This document shows, in pieces, positions 44,848 through 57,040 of a DNA stretch of 64,000 nucleotides (the stretch's first letter is position 1; each line of letters starts with the position of its first letter). Source of the stretch: Malus domestica (taxonomy: Eukaryota > Streptophyta > Magnoliopsida > Rosales > Rosaceae); NCBI RefSeq assembly GCF_042453785.1, contig NC_091661.1, forward strand, positions 32,231,501 through 32,295,500. The letters are read 5' to 3'. The translations under genes and the position numbers were made by a program. The notes below the pieces were generated by a model. That model made no database searches. It saw nothing but the letters and a program-made list of their open reading frames with translations, and was not told where the DNA came from.

Positions 44848-46649
44848 ATGGCTCCTGCAGCAGAAGCTATTCGTAGTTTTGATGATGATGATGCTGCTGA
44901 TGAAACTAGTCCATGTTCAAAGGTGACCACAGTCTGCGTCATGGATGCGTCCGGCCGCCTAGGCTCTACTCTTGTCCACCGCCTCTTGCACAGAGGCTAT
45001 GCAGTCCATGCTGCACTCCAAAAGCATCACAGTATGTATGTTAAACTATTAATTTATTTATCTATAATCTACATATATCTTGATGAACTGTTTTCTTCGT
45101 CCTTCTCCTTGGAAATCCAGTCTTTATGTTATTTGATTTCCAATCCTGTTTGTCATAGTTAATAGAAACCAAACAACTAGCAAGCTGGATATATTGAAAT
45201 CTTTTAGCTACAACGTAGGATATAAACATTCTAAAATGTTTTAAGATTCCTATAGCATGTGCCATGAATTGTACATGATGCGATCATCATCATCTTGCTC
45301 ATACGTACACAGTACACTGTAACTGTAAGTGGTCCTTTTTTCTTTTCGTTTCTTCAGGATTTAGTCTTGCGAATTCCATTTGTTTACATAAATTGATTAA
45401 ATTAATAGTAAAGCCTTTGTTTAATGAATCATTATATGTGGGGCTGGGGTGGATGAAGCAGAGTGTTTTGATGACGAATTGGTAAAGAAGAAGAAATTGA
45501 GGGTATTCCGTTCAGACCCCTTTGACTACCACAGCATTGTGGACGCCTTGAAAGGATGCTCTGCCCTTTTCTACTCCTTCGAGCCTCCTTCAGACCACCC
45601 CACTTATGATGTACGTCTCTCATCCATTTCAATATGGACGGACTCATTTGCCTTTACTCAATCCAGATTAATTATGCTAATTATATTTATATATGATATT
45701 TGATGCAGGAATTTATGGCAGAGGCAGAGGTGAGAGCAGCTCATAATGTGCTGGAAGCTTGTGCCCAAACTGATACCATACACAAAGTAGTCTTTACATC
45801 CTCTGTAACAGCTGTCATTTGGAGGGACGACCGTAATGCATCCTCGTCGGCGTCCTCCTCGTCCCGTGGCAGTGACGAGAGAAACTGGAGCGATGTCAAT
45901 TTTTGTAGAAAATTCAAGGTACCATTTCATTTCACAATCATGTCTCTTTGTTATCGCGTAGATGAAAAAATGAGCTGAATTTCAGTTGAGCACCATTACC
46001 CTGACGTTGACCGCATAAAGCATGTTAGTACATGGGTTTTCAGTTTTAACAGTTGGGTAATTTTACATCAGCTCTGGCACGCCCTCTCCAAGACCCTGGC
46101 CGAGAGGACAGCGTGGGCTCTAGCAATGGACCGAGGACTGAACATGGTGTCCATCAATGGGGGGCTGTTGCTAGGCCCCGATCTCACCATCACGGACCCT
46201 TATCTGAAAGGAACGGCTGAGATGTACCAAGACGGGCTGTTGGTGACTGTAGATCTCAAGTTCATTGTGGACGCGCACATCTCCGTCTTTGAAGACGTGT
46301 CATCCTACGGAAGATACGTATGCTTCGACAGAGTCATCAATTGCCACAGAGATGCCGTTGAGCTTGCCCGCATGCTGTTGCCACCTTCTCAAACTTCATC
46401 TCTCCAAACGCAAAGCCAAAGCCCAAGCCAAAGCCAAAGGTTTGAATTCATGCTTTGCTTCTCTCTCCCTCCCTCCCTCTATCTTGTCTGAAATGAAATG
46501 ATTTAGACAATTTTGTGGTTAAACTTGAAACGTACATTTGCAGTTTGGAGGAGGCAGAGACAATGGAGGTGTACCAACAGAAGATAAGTAACAAGAAACT
46601 CAACAAACTCATGGTCGACCTTGACACTGCCCTTCAACTCCGCGATTAA
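44848..46649 (+). CDS. Cinnamoyl-CoA-reductase-like Rossmann-fold protein
   Basis: Five exons, 44848-45031, 45462-45610, 45709-45918, 46072-46439 and 46544-46649, give 338 residues. The N-terminal Rossmann strand is VCVMDASGRLGS (residues 29-40), where typical CCR/DFR enzymes have TGASGYIGS; the first Gly is Asp. Later come VFTSSVTAVIW and RNWSDVNFCRKFKLWHALSK, where the catalytic YxxxK is HxxxK (H184, K188). These changes characterise the CCR-like clade represented by Arabidopsis At2g23910 and At4g30470, so they are probably ancestral rather than decay. Role in lignin synthesis should not be assumed; NADPH reduction by the usual Tyr-Lys mechanism is doubtful. A Gln/Ser repeat (QTQSQSPSQSQ) spans the exon 4/5 joint. 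The start ATG follows a CT- and CCAT-rich leader. Confidence 0.9.
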
Positions 46650-46956
46650 TTTTGAATCTAGTACCAGTATACTACAGTTGATAACGAAACCTCGAATGCT
46701 TGTGAATTAAGTGTGCTTTACATATGAACGCTTTGATAAGAATTTGTAGAGTTTCTTTGCTTTATCTATATATACTACTTTTAACAGGAATTTTCACTTT
46801 CAACCAATCCAATCTTCTCTTTTCCTACTCTTTTAAGTCTTAACTTGTAACGCATGCACATGCATCATGCATGCATCCCATGTTTGGATCCTTCTAGTTT
46901 ATACTATATCATTCATTCTTCAACACAAATTACACAATGGCCTAAAGAACCATAAC

Positions 46957-47040
46957 TACTTGGGTGCGACATTGCCACATGATGTTTCAGTTCACACGCG
47001 ATAAGTAACCACATGACAGCTCTACAGTCGCACCCAAGTA
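46957..47040. repeat. 84-bp element with perfect 14-bp inverted ends
   Basis: TACTTGGGTGCGAC at 46957-46970 is exactly mirrored by GTCGCACCCAAGTA at 47027-47040. It lies between two convergent genes (CCR-like ending at 46649, NERD-like ending at 47220). A tiny MITE or a hairpin that helps end transcription are both possible. Confidence 0.6.
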
Positions 47041-47219
47041 TTTTTCCTCAAGAAAAAAATTGTAATGTTTAATTCGAATTCCTGTTAACATTTTCATATC
47101 TACATCCCCGCAATATCCAAAAGAAATCAACGGTACAAGGATCGAGACAATTACACATATAATTCAAGGCTGCTACTTCCAACCTGCAGATGTGTGGGTG
47201 AATTCAGCACGAGGAATCT

Positions 47220-49599
47220 TTAAGCACTCAGTGACATAGAGACGACTGAAGAGAGCTTAAACTTGCGGACTTTAGAAGAATTTTCTGGTTGGAAGAGGAC
47301 CTCTGTACTAGACCTTACATTTACCTCCATCCACTCGGAAGCTGAAGCTCCTTCGCTCCGATAATCACGAGGAGAGTACAGAACTTGAAGCCTTGAAGGG
47401 GCTGCCACAAATAAAAGGGCCAATATTTAAACATGTGCCTAAATGCAATGTCTATTCCAACGATTTTAAAATTCCAAGTTCCAAACCTTAATCAAGATGT
47501 ATGCCTTTGCATCCTTGATCATTTTCTATTACTTCAGCATAAATAATGCTCAATAGAGAGAGATAAGAACTTGGAGAATTACCAAATCCAAACATGCTTG
47601 TCTTTTGGACAACAAGGCGGCCAATTTTTGATCTTTTGATACCTTTCAAAGCTTGAACATCTTCCTGCTTACCCTTAAATTCCAGAAATTCTCCAAGAAC
47701 ATACTTACTACCTTCCAGCTCCAACCTGCAGGCCAATCAAAAAACACAAACCGGTATCCACATAAATGAATTCATCGTGCATCGAGCAGCCTATTTCCCT
47801 GTAATTCCAACTTGCATGGAAAGGAATGACTTAATGAGTAGAGTCAGCAGAGTTAAGGAGGCTGCCCAAATCCCCACTGACTTTGCCTCCAGTGTTAAGG
47901 AATTTGACCCCAAAGATCTTCGTAGTTGGTTTATTGACATTTGGATATCTATATATTTAGTACTGTGTTTGTAGTGTATATTGAGTATTATAATTGAGAA
48001 TCATATAAGGTTGGCGCTGAGCCGGTTTCGCCATGGCTTATAAGATAACACCAAATCCCAATTCCCAGGAAAATTGAACAGAAAACTTTAAAAGTAAAGG
48101 GCAACAAACCTATCCCACATTGGAGCCGTACTAAGAATGAAATCAAGCTTCTGATATATAGATTCTTGCATCTCCTTCTTTCCACCACGGAAGGCACCCT
48201 TAATCCAACCAGAAAACATGTTTTTTGGTTCCGGTTTCAGTTGCATCAACTGGTCGTAGGTTACAACCTCTGATGGAAAATTGCTTGACTGAGTGGTGCT
48301 ACAAAAAAAATACATAAATGTAAGTAAGACACTAAGACTTCGATGCACAGAAAAGTAAGAAATGTTAGCATGAAAAGTAATTAGATTCAAATGCAGTTGC
48401 ACCATCCTAAAATTCCTTCTTAAAAACCATTTGCAATGCATGGTTTTAAACGTCAATACCTCTCAACCACATATATCTACACCTACATGTCAAACCCTCT
48501 TAAGCGCCCCCCTTGATAGTTGAAGAAATGTTCTTGAATCGGTCTTTGTTCACTAGTAATGTTCGAAGCAAGAAACATGAGAAAGCAAAGCACTAGCTAT
48601 TTGGAGGGAAATAGAACTCAGAGAAGACCAAGTAATAATAAATTAGAGCAATTGAAAACACGAGAGGACTCCACAACGTACCAAACTTTTGGATGGGAAA
48701 GTATTACTTTCCAAGACAAATATCCTTGTGGTAAAGCACACCCTCTTTGTTCTAAATATGATTCAAGAATTGAAGCTTGTTTTTGGGTCTCCAACACCTG
48801 AAAAGAAGTGTAATACTCAATGATGAGAAAGACTAAACGGGAGACTGTCATGAATGAATATCCATGCTACCATTGTCTAGGAAAATGGAATGCACAAAGA
48901 AAAAGGAATGGAGAATGCAAACTCTGCACTGGTGAGTCATGAAATAAACCTTCAACCAAAGTGTTGCCCCGTTACAAATGATTTGCGATCTGCGATCGCA
49001 TTTAACAGTCCACACAAAGATGCTTGCTAGGACTTAGGAGTAGAAGAAGAAATGCTAAATTAAGGGGAGTGAAGAAGAAGGGTCTTACAGGGTCAGGTAG
49101 GTGGTGCGCTTTGTGATTACTACTGTGGCTTTCACAAACCCAGCTGCCATCCGCATTCACTGAAACTAATCCTGATAAATTCTTTACACTCACGACCACT
49201 GCCTCCCTTTTTTCATTTTTATTATTTTGAATTTGATTTTTTGTAAAGAAAAAACACAACGAAGACAAACAACAGATAGATTCATCAGCATAATAGACAG
49301 CAAAAAAAAAAAAACAATTGAAAATAATAAAAAATATATATACACAGGAGGGTTTAGTTTAGGCGTTACCCTTTGGAGACGAGGACCAAATCGATGGTCT
49401 GAGGGGAAGCGGTATCAGCATCGGGAATGCGAAGGCCGACGTAGACCTTGCCGCCGTAAAGCTTGGCAAGTCTGTCGCCGACGGAGAAGAGAGCCTTGGA
49501 ATCAGAGGTCTCCACGTCCAAGACGTCGTCGTCATCGGAGGAGACGAAGCACCTGTAAAACTTGTATATTATCAGCCCGCAGATGATCTCAAACCACAT
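47220..49599 (-). CDS. NERD-like domain protein, membrane-anchored
   Basis: Six exons, 49599-49370, 49206-49089, 48797-48682, 48298-48110, 47725-47583 and 47401-47220, give 325 residues. The N-terminus MWFEIICGLIIYKFYRCF is a likely membrane anchor. The following part, with TIDLVLVSKG and VVVSVKNLSG, resembles the core of the NERD (nuclease-related) fold, where D and K are kept but the usual Glu before the x-Lys is Ser. The C-terminal half (KNMFSGWIKGAFRGGKKEMQ, SRLQVLYSPRDYRSEGASAS) is conserved in land-plant proteins I remember only as uncharacterised. An upstream in-frame ATG at 49731 would add 44 residues; I prefer 49599 because the hydrophobic start follows at once. No function is claimed. 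Confidence 0.85.
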
Positions 49600-50400
49600 C
49601 CTCTCGATTCGATTCGATTCGTTATCTCTCAACTCTCTCAATTCTGAATTGTAATCTGACTCATGAGCTTTTAAAAAAGTATCTAATTTCTTCGCCGCGT
49701 TCGTCTGATTTTGGTGAATGAAAGAAAACAACCATCAAGTATCTATTTATTTGCCAATCCTCTACTTAGTAGTAGTTAAATTTTGCAAAGGTTAGTGATT
49801 TTCACATCTTATGAAATTCATTTATGTTTTGATTTAAATTAAATCAATTAACAAAATTAATTGGAAAAGGTTTTTGAAATAATAAGAGTTTTGATGAAAT
49901 TATTTTAAATTTTTAAGTGCTTTTGTTAAAAGAAATACTTGTATAAAGTAATTAAATTGTTTTTTTTCAGAACTTAAATTTTTTTAATGATTAATTTTAA
50001 AAATAGTTTTATCAAATGCGGTTTTTATTATTCTAAAAATACATTCAAACTAGACTTAAGAGTTAAATAGATTAGTAAGAGGTTAAAAAATTTATATAAA
50101 AAACACTTGAAAAAAAAAGTCTAAATCAGTAATTTCACATGTAGGACGAGGACCAACGAGGGGATGGATTGGTCTTTTTATATATTTTCTACTTTTCTTT
50201 TTCTTTCTCTATTACTGCATATTTTTTTGGTAAAACTCTATTACTGCATATTAATTGACGTGCATTGGAAATTGAAATGATTGCATAAGAAAGGCCCACC
50301 CATGAGACTGACCCAGATAGGTTCGGGTTCGGAGTTTGAGATTTGAGGGAACGAAAATGTAAAGGATAATATTAAGAAGACTAAATTTACAAATTAAATA

Positions 50401-52259
50401 GGGTAAAAGATTGTTTATTATCCTCATATTTTGTGGTTTTCAACATTTAGTATGTCAATTTTTTTTCGTCTTAGATTCATACCTAAAATGTAAATTTTGG
50501 AACAGTCTCATACATCCGTTAGTCAAATTGTTAAATCTCCCGTTAACTGTGACGTGGCGCATTGACTGGGCACCACGTGTCATCCACGTTTTTTTTTTCT
50601 TTTCTTTTCTTCTTCCTTCTTCTTCTTCTTCAGACTGTAACTTTTTTTTTCTTCCTCCTTCTTCTTCTTCCTCCGACTGCAACTTTTTTTTTTCGTCCTC
50701 CTTCTTCTTCTTCTTCTTCCTCAAAAAAAAAAAAAAAAAACTTTCATCTTTCCCCAGATTCGGAGGAAGAAGAAGAAGAACGAAGAAGGGGAAGGAAGAA
50801 GGAGAAGAAGGAGGAAGAAAAAAAAAACTGAATCTGGGCAGATTCAGAGGAAGAAGAAGAAGAAGAAGAGAAGGAAGAAGAAGAAGAAAGAAGAAAAAAA
50901 AAAGAAAAAAAAAAGAAAAAACTGAATTTGGGTAGATTCGGAAGATTCGGAGGAAGAAAAAGAAAAAAAAACTGAATCTGGGCAGAATCGGAGGAGGAGG
51001 TCTTTCTTCTTCTTCCTCCGACTGCAACTTTTTTTTTTCGTCCTCCTTCTTCTTCTTCTTCTTCCTCAAAAAAAAAAAAAAAACTTTCATCTTTCCCCAG
51101 ATTCGGAGGAAGAAGAAGAAGAACGAAGAAGGGGAAGGAAGAAGGGGAAGGAAGAAGGAGAAGAAGGAGGAAGAAAAAAAAAACTGAATCTGGGCAGATT
51201 CAGAGGAAGAAGAAGAAGAAGAAGAGAAGGAAGAAGAAGAAGAAAAAAGAAAAAAAAAAGAAAAAACTGAATTTGGGTAGATTCGGAAGATTCGGAGGAA
51301 GAAAAAGAAAAAAAAACTGAATCTGGGCAGATTCGGAGGAGGAGGTCCTTCTTCTTCTTCCTCCGACTGCAACTTTTTTTTTCGTCCTCCTTCTTCTTCT
51401 TCTTCTTCCTCAAAAAAAAAAAAAAAAACTTTCATCTTTCCCCAGATTCGGAGGAAGAAGAAGAAGAACGAAGAAGGGGAAGGAAGAAGGAGAAGAAGGA
51501 GGAAGAAAAAAAAAACTGAATCTGGGCAGATTCAGAGGAAGAAGAAGAAGAAGAAGAGAAGGAAGAAGAAGAAGAAAGAAGAAAAAAAAAAGAAAAAACT
51601 GAATTTGGGTAGATTCGGAAGATTCGGAGGAAGAAAAAGAAAAAAAAACTGAATCTGGGCAAATTCGGAGGAGGAGGAGGAGGAGGAGGAGGAGGAGGAG
51701 GAGGAGGAGGAGGAGGAGGAGGAGGAAGAAGAAGAAGAAGAAGAAAGAAGAAGAACAACGTGGATAAGATAACACGTGGCGCCCAGTCAGTGCGCCACGT
51801 CACAGTTAACAGAAAACTTAACAGTTTGACTAACGGATGTATGAGATTGTCCCAAAATTTACACTTTAGGTATAAATCTGAGACAAAAAAAACTTGATGT
51901 ACTAAATGTTGAAAACCACGAAACATGAGTGAGAAGGAAGAAGAAAAGAAAAAAAAAAGAAAAAATTTACACTTTAGGTATAAATCTGAGGCAAAAAAAA
52001 CTTGATGTACTAAATGTTGAAAACCACGAAACATGAGTGAGAAGGAAGAAGAAAAGAAAAAAAAAGAAAAACGTGGATAACACGTGGCGCCCAGTCAGTG
52101 CGCCACGTCACAGTTAACAGAAAACTTAACAGTTTGACTAACATATGTATGAGATTGTCCCAAAATTTACACTTTAGGTATAAATCTGAGACAAAAAAAA
52201 CTTGATGTACTAAATGTTGAAAACCACGAAACATGAGGGTAGAAAACAATCTTTTACCT
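50401..52259. mobile_element. MULE-type element with 3x345-bp GAA/TTC array
   Basis: It is flanked by the 9-bp duplication aattaaata at 50392-50400 and 52260-52268. Inverted ends of about 185 bp start GGGTAAAAGATTG on the left and AGGTAAAAGATTG on the opposite strand at the right; inside both is 'tgtgacgtggcgca'. Between them three units starting ctccgactgcaac at 50671, 51016 and 51361 repeat with an exact 345-bp period. Each holds TTC-rich then GAA-rich tracts. The right inverted end is present about three times (around 51765-51930, a short copy 51960-52035, and the full outer one 52070-52259), separated by 'gagaaggaagaagaaaag'. No transposase is present; the long open frames across it are low-complexity shadows. 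Confidence 0.85.
51669..51725. repeat. (GGA)n microsatellite inside the MULE-type element
   Basis: About 18 near-perfect GGA triplets follow the third 345-bp unit and grade into GAA triplets. Confidence 0.85.
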
Positions 52260-52961
52260 AATTAAATAATATGTCACTAATAGAAATAAACATATTTATC
52301 AACGTGTAAGTAATAAATCAATCATCAACTTCCATGTCATTTAGTTTCCAAAACTTTATCTACAAATTTAATCTTCCTAACACCACTCAAATATGAAATA
52401 AGTGATAGCTGCGATATCAACAGAGAAACTGATTTAATTCGAGGAAATGTGGAAACCACTGGTCCAACAATTTTTTGAGTACTCTATTTCCTAGGCACCG
52501 AAAATGAAAGAGCAACCCCGTTGCATTGAATGTGTAACCCGAAGCTGAAAGCGTACCTGTGCACAAAGCCATCCCCAACAATCCAGGAGGTCAATAATAT
52601 CAACTAGGGAAGGGTAACTGATCAAATCAAAATATACAAGTTCATGTCCACAACACTCCTTGCGACAAATAACAAATAACAATGATATACATCTCCTTTT
52701 AAAACAGATGAAAGCACGTCAAGATACAAGTTCATGTTACCACTCCTTCCCACAATATCAATCTATGATTGTACAAGGGAGAAGGAATGACCAGATGAAA
52801 GTCCCATCACATACAAGATACTGCCCAGATCAGAAACCAAATATTAAAAATAAAAAAACCCTAAACATAATACAAACTTGTTCATTCTTAACCTATTCTG
52901 AAAATATCAGCACCAAAAAATGAAAAACAAACGTATGAAACAATTCATGCAACAACAATCC

Positions 52962-55900
52962 CTACTTCTGGTTGTTGCTTGTGCCCTTCTTCTTCAGTAG
53001 GCTTCCGAACTTGCGGAGTAAAGGCTTCTTCTTCTTTTGTTGCTTTGATGGAGAGGTCCTGCTTTCGTCCACGCTTTCCGTTGAAGTTACTCCATTTATC
53101 TCATCAAACCGCTCGCCACCCCCCACCTTTGACTCCACTTCCTCTTCAAACGATTCCTGCTCTTGTTCCCTCTCAGGCGAGAATTCCTTCTTTTCAATCT
53201 TGCAGCTCTCCCACATCTTATACTCCACCTCTACTGAGTCATCTTCCTTCTCTTTGCTCTCATCTTCTTTTGGTTTCCCATTCACATTATCACTTTTAGC
53301 ATAATCCATTTCCTCAGCCTTGCCATTGGTAACAACACTATTATTCTCTTCCCATGAACTTTCCTTCTTGGGTTCCTCACATTGACTTGGTGCAAGGTCC
53401 ATTTTCGGTTTCTCTTCTCCTCCATGCCCATTCTCTTCAGAGAATTCAACAACCTTTGGAAGCAAATCATAGTCTTTCTCACTATCTGTTAGCTCACCGT
53501 TTTCCTCCGCTTGCTTCTTCGCCACAGCTTCTTCCAGTAACCTAGACAATTCCCCAACCTTTTTAAGAGAAGCTGCCTCCTTGTCTCGGAGCTCATCATT
53601 TTCATGAACAAGACACTGGAACTCATTTTCTTTGTCCAAAATGCTTTCCTTTAGTTTCATGTTCTCAGCCTTTGCTTCTGCAAGAGCTTCCTGCAAATAG
53701 ATAACTTCAGATTCAACTTCCTTCAAGCTCTCTTTCAACTGGGCTTCTTCGTCCTTCAAAGTACAAGCTTCTTCATTTGATTTTGTGAGCAAACTTTGCA
53801 GCCTGTTTATTTCTTTTTCCTTCAAAGAGTTTTCTTCTTCTGAATGTTTCACACAATTCGCCAGGTGAAGTTCTCTCTTCTCCCAGTCGGCCTTTGCGTA
53901 TTGGAACTCAGTCTTGCATTGTTCAAGGTTACTTGTAACAAGATAGACTTCATGTTTTGCATCATCAAGCATGCCTTCATACTTTTCGTTGGTTGCTTTC
54001 AAGACCATTTTCAGGTCTTCTATCTGCGACTCATTGCGCTCAAGCTCAGCTTGATTAGACAGCAGCTTTTCTTTGGCTTCTCTTGCTTCTGCGGAGACTT
54101 CATGTAAGGCAGAAGCTAAGCTTTCCATTGCTTTCTTGCTCTTCTCTTCTTCATCCCTAGAATTTTCCAACTCATTTATGAGTTTGTTTTTCTCTTCTAA
54201 TAGGGTTTGAATACTGGATGAGGCAAGCTTCTCATTGCTTAAAGCCTGCATTTTCTCCTCCTTCAGAGTTTCAAGCTCAAACTTAAGCGACTCAACCATT
54301 TTTGCCATTTCATAATTTTCTTTTTTGGCCATCTCAAGACAAAGTTCTGACTCCTCAAGATCCCCTCTATGTCTTCCAATTGTAATTTCCAGCAAGCTGA
54401 CCTTCCCTTTAAGAGCAGAAATTTCAGATTCTGCATCCTGCAACAACTCACTGTTTCCCTCGAGTTGTTTCATGACTGAATCTAAAGACTCTGATGCAGA
54501 CCTCTCCAACTTATTTGCTTCTTCGACCTGCATCTCTAATTCCTCAACCCTAATTTTCCACTCCTCAACTACACTACGTGCATAAGATTCAGCCATCTTG
54601 GCTGATTCTAGCTCAACGTTGAGCTGTTCAATGGAAGCCTCTTTCTCTATCAATCTCTCCTCGTAACCTTTTGCTTTCTCAAGTTCTTGTTTGAGAAAGT
54701 CTACCTCCGATTTAAGGCTAACCACCATCTTGTTGCTCTCGCTAGCCTCTGTTTCAAGCTTTGCATCTAGCAAGGCCCTTAACTGAGTCAACTCAGCTAA
54801 AAGAATCTCCACCTTATTGGCATGGATCTCGGCAATCTTGGTTGCATCATCAGCATGAGTCAGTGCCTGGTTTTTGGCATCGCAGGTCATGGTCAGTTCT
54901 TGCTTCACCCTTTGAAGTTCCTGAGTGGTAGAGAGTAGAGTGGACACATCCAGAGCATGTTGGTTCCTCACAGCTTCAAGCTCTTTCACCCATTCCTCTT
55001 CCTTCTTTTGGGATGCTTCGATTCCTGCCTGCTCCAACTCAACAGCACGAAACTTCTCAATTTCAGAATTGTCCTCGGCTCTCTTTTGAGCCACCAAAGC
55101 CTCTCTGAGTTTCTCATGTGCCTCATCGGCCACTTTCTGCGCTTCTTTCAATTCGTCAATTGCTTTTGCCTTCTCTTTCTCAATCAAAATTATCTGCTCC
55201 TTTGCCTTCTTCAGATCTTCCTGAACAAGACCTAATTGAGCCTGTATCTCTGATCCCTTTGCAACCCGTGTCGGTTGTTTCTGAAAACAATATAAAGCAA
55301 CAATGTGGATCAAAATACACAAATAACGACTGGTTCCATCCCTTACGTTTGCTGTAATAAGTTCAAGGGAACTAAATGAAATGTGTTACCAAAAATGAAA
55401 AAAGAAGACCACAAGTAGGTGTAGTTGGTAAAAGTAAAACTCACTTCAGGGGGAGTGGAGGTGGGGGTAGTGATCTTGGGTGACCGACGCTCAACGGCAG
55501 GCTTGGATTTGACAGAAAGCGGGGAGCGATCAACTGAAAGGCGAGAATTTTGCAAAGGAGAAGGTGAATCGGATTCGGATTTAGCAACTCCCCGGCTGAG
55601 TTTACTAACTCGAGGGGGAGGGGTTGCTGCTGGTGATGCTTTTTTAGGAGTATCAGATACAGTAGATCTGTTCAAGTATATCAACAAGAAGAAACCATAT
55701 TATTGAACATCAAACAAAACAACGCCAACATAATCGAGCAAAAAAGAGATGGATCTGCCACAAAATTTGGAAATTTATGACCAAAGACAAACAAAAACAC
55801 ACGCAGAGACAGACAGAAAAAAAATGTAAATGGAAATAATATGTGAAAGTGTGGCATAAGTTGTTCAGCACCAGATCCAAAAATAAGTAAGCCAAGTGCA

Positions 55901-56246
55901 GAAAGAACCAACCAATTTAGAACCAACGAAAGTAAAAGGTTGAAAATTGGAGCAAATATCAGAGTATTTTTGTTGGGTTACAAGCAAATATTAGATTTTG
56001 AGTTGAAGAGAAGACAAGGGAAAAAAGATGCAGTGGTAGTGGAGTTGATAAAAGCAGATCCGTGTCGAGCACTAATCGGGAAATGGAGAAGAAAAATCCC
56101 AAATTGAAAAGGACATACATCAAATCCGAGAACACCAAATAAAAATCAGATCTTCATCTCAGTCTCACACAGAGAGAGAATTAAGAGAGAGAATTAAGAG
56201 AGAGAAAGAGAAAGAAAGAGTAGACTTACTTGGACTTGGAAGACAT
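52962..56246 (-). CDS. WEB-family long coiled-coil protein
   Basis: Three exons, 56246-56230, 55667-55445 and 55280-52962, give 852 residues. The basic Ser/Pro-rich N-terminus (SDTPKKASPAATPPPRVSK, ESDSPSPLQNSRLSVDRSP) matches the Arabidopsis relatives At3g02930 and At5g16730. From about residue 95 to 640 it is an almost continuous heptad-rich coiled coil (EIQAQLGLVQEDLKKAKEQI and on). An acidic region follows, then a Lys-rich end (KKKKPLLRKFGSLLKKKG). WEB1 relatives act in light-induced chloroplast movement, but the At3g02930 group has no settled role; chloroplast predictions for it are uncertain. The first exon encodes five residues and part of a sixth. Position corresponds to At5g16730, which completes the syntenic series. 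Confidence 0.93.
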
Positions 56247-56372
56247 GGCGGTGGTAATGGAAGAAGAACGGGAAAGTGGGGGAGGAAGAGGAGTGGAGCA
56301 CTGGGATTGATTGGAAATGGGGGTTAAAGACGGTGTTGGGATTGTGCTGTCTAATTAATTATTATGCTCTCT

Positions 56373-56373
<1 letters not shown>

Positions 56374-56407
<34 letters not shown>

Positions 56408-56427
56408 CCTCCCTCTCTGTGTGTGTA
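56374..56427. repeat. (TC)n/(GT)n simple repeat in WEB gene promoter
   Basis: A run of about 16 TC dinucleotides grades into ccctccctctctgtgtgtg just upstream of the WEB-family start codon. Confidence 0.8.
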
Positions 56428-56998
56428 ATTTGCAAATTTTTCATGGCGGATAACATGTTGCTATATTTTCCTTTTTGGTGAAAAATAAAGCAAATAAAAA
56501 AGGGGCATAAAGGAGATGAACCACGCAGAGACAACAGAAGTTGGACTTGGACGGTTGGACTGACTAGACGTGACGTGGAACCGAAATGAGGAGGAACTTA
56601 CACAAGGAAGGAAAGGGATCCTCTCCGGATCCCTTCCATCGTATTTGGGTCGGTTCTCTCAACAGTACTGGGCCCTGGCCACACACACAAACACTGCACA
56701 ACTCAGCTTCCACTTTATACTTTGTACTACTCTCTCACTTTGTTTCTTTTTCCTTCATCGCTTGCCATGCTTTTCAGTAAAACAGAATGCCAGTCCTGAG
56801 ACCTCCTTATTTGTAACTGAATTTAGTTAGTCATATTATTATTAGCCAAACCAAAACAACTGAAATTTATCAGAGAATTAGTGCTTCTTTTTTCCTTGCC
56901 TAAAAAAGTATGCCGCTCTTCTGTATAATAGCCAAAATAAGAGTAATATGAATTCACGGCCAAAGACGTACAAATAAAAACTGGATGGAACACTTTCA

Positions 56999-57040
56999 GG
57001 TCGTACCCAGTGCACAAGGCTCCCGCTTTACGCAGGGATT
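56999..57040 (-). mobile_element. 5'-truncated Au-type SINE
   Basis: Only the last 42 bp of the Au-like 3' end (read on minus: ccctgcgtaaagcgggagcc...) are present. They match the copy at 3898 base for base over most of their length. An 11-bp duplication gaacactttca flanks it at 56988-56998 and 57041-57051, showing a real but very short insertion. Confidence 0.8.

Noticed and set aside
49366-49731. Start of the NERD-like gene at the upstream ATG 49731
   Set aside because: The extra 44 residues are polar and unlike the conserved start MWFEIICGLIIYKF; kept only as an alternative.
50455-52249. Long open frames rich in Phe, Ser, Lys and Glu on both strands
   Set aside because: They follow TTC/GAA triplet tracts of a tandem array inside a MITE, where stop codons are rare in any frame; there is no protein-like composition or conserved domain.
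52982-55235. Plus-strand frames opposite the WEB coiled-coil exon
   Set aside because: They are antisense shadows of a Glu/Lys/Leu-rich coding sequence (hence Phe/Leu/Ser-rich).
56610-56645. Fourth copy of MITE family A (ggatcctctccggatccctt)
   Set aside because: Only about 20 bp of end-like sequence is present, with no arms or duplication; could be chance.
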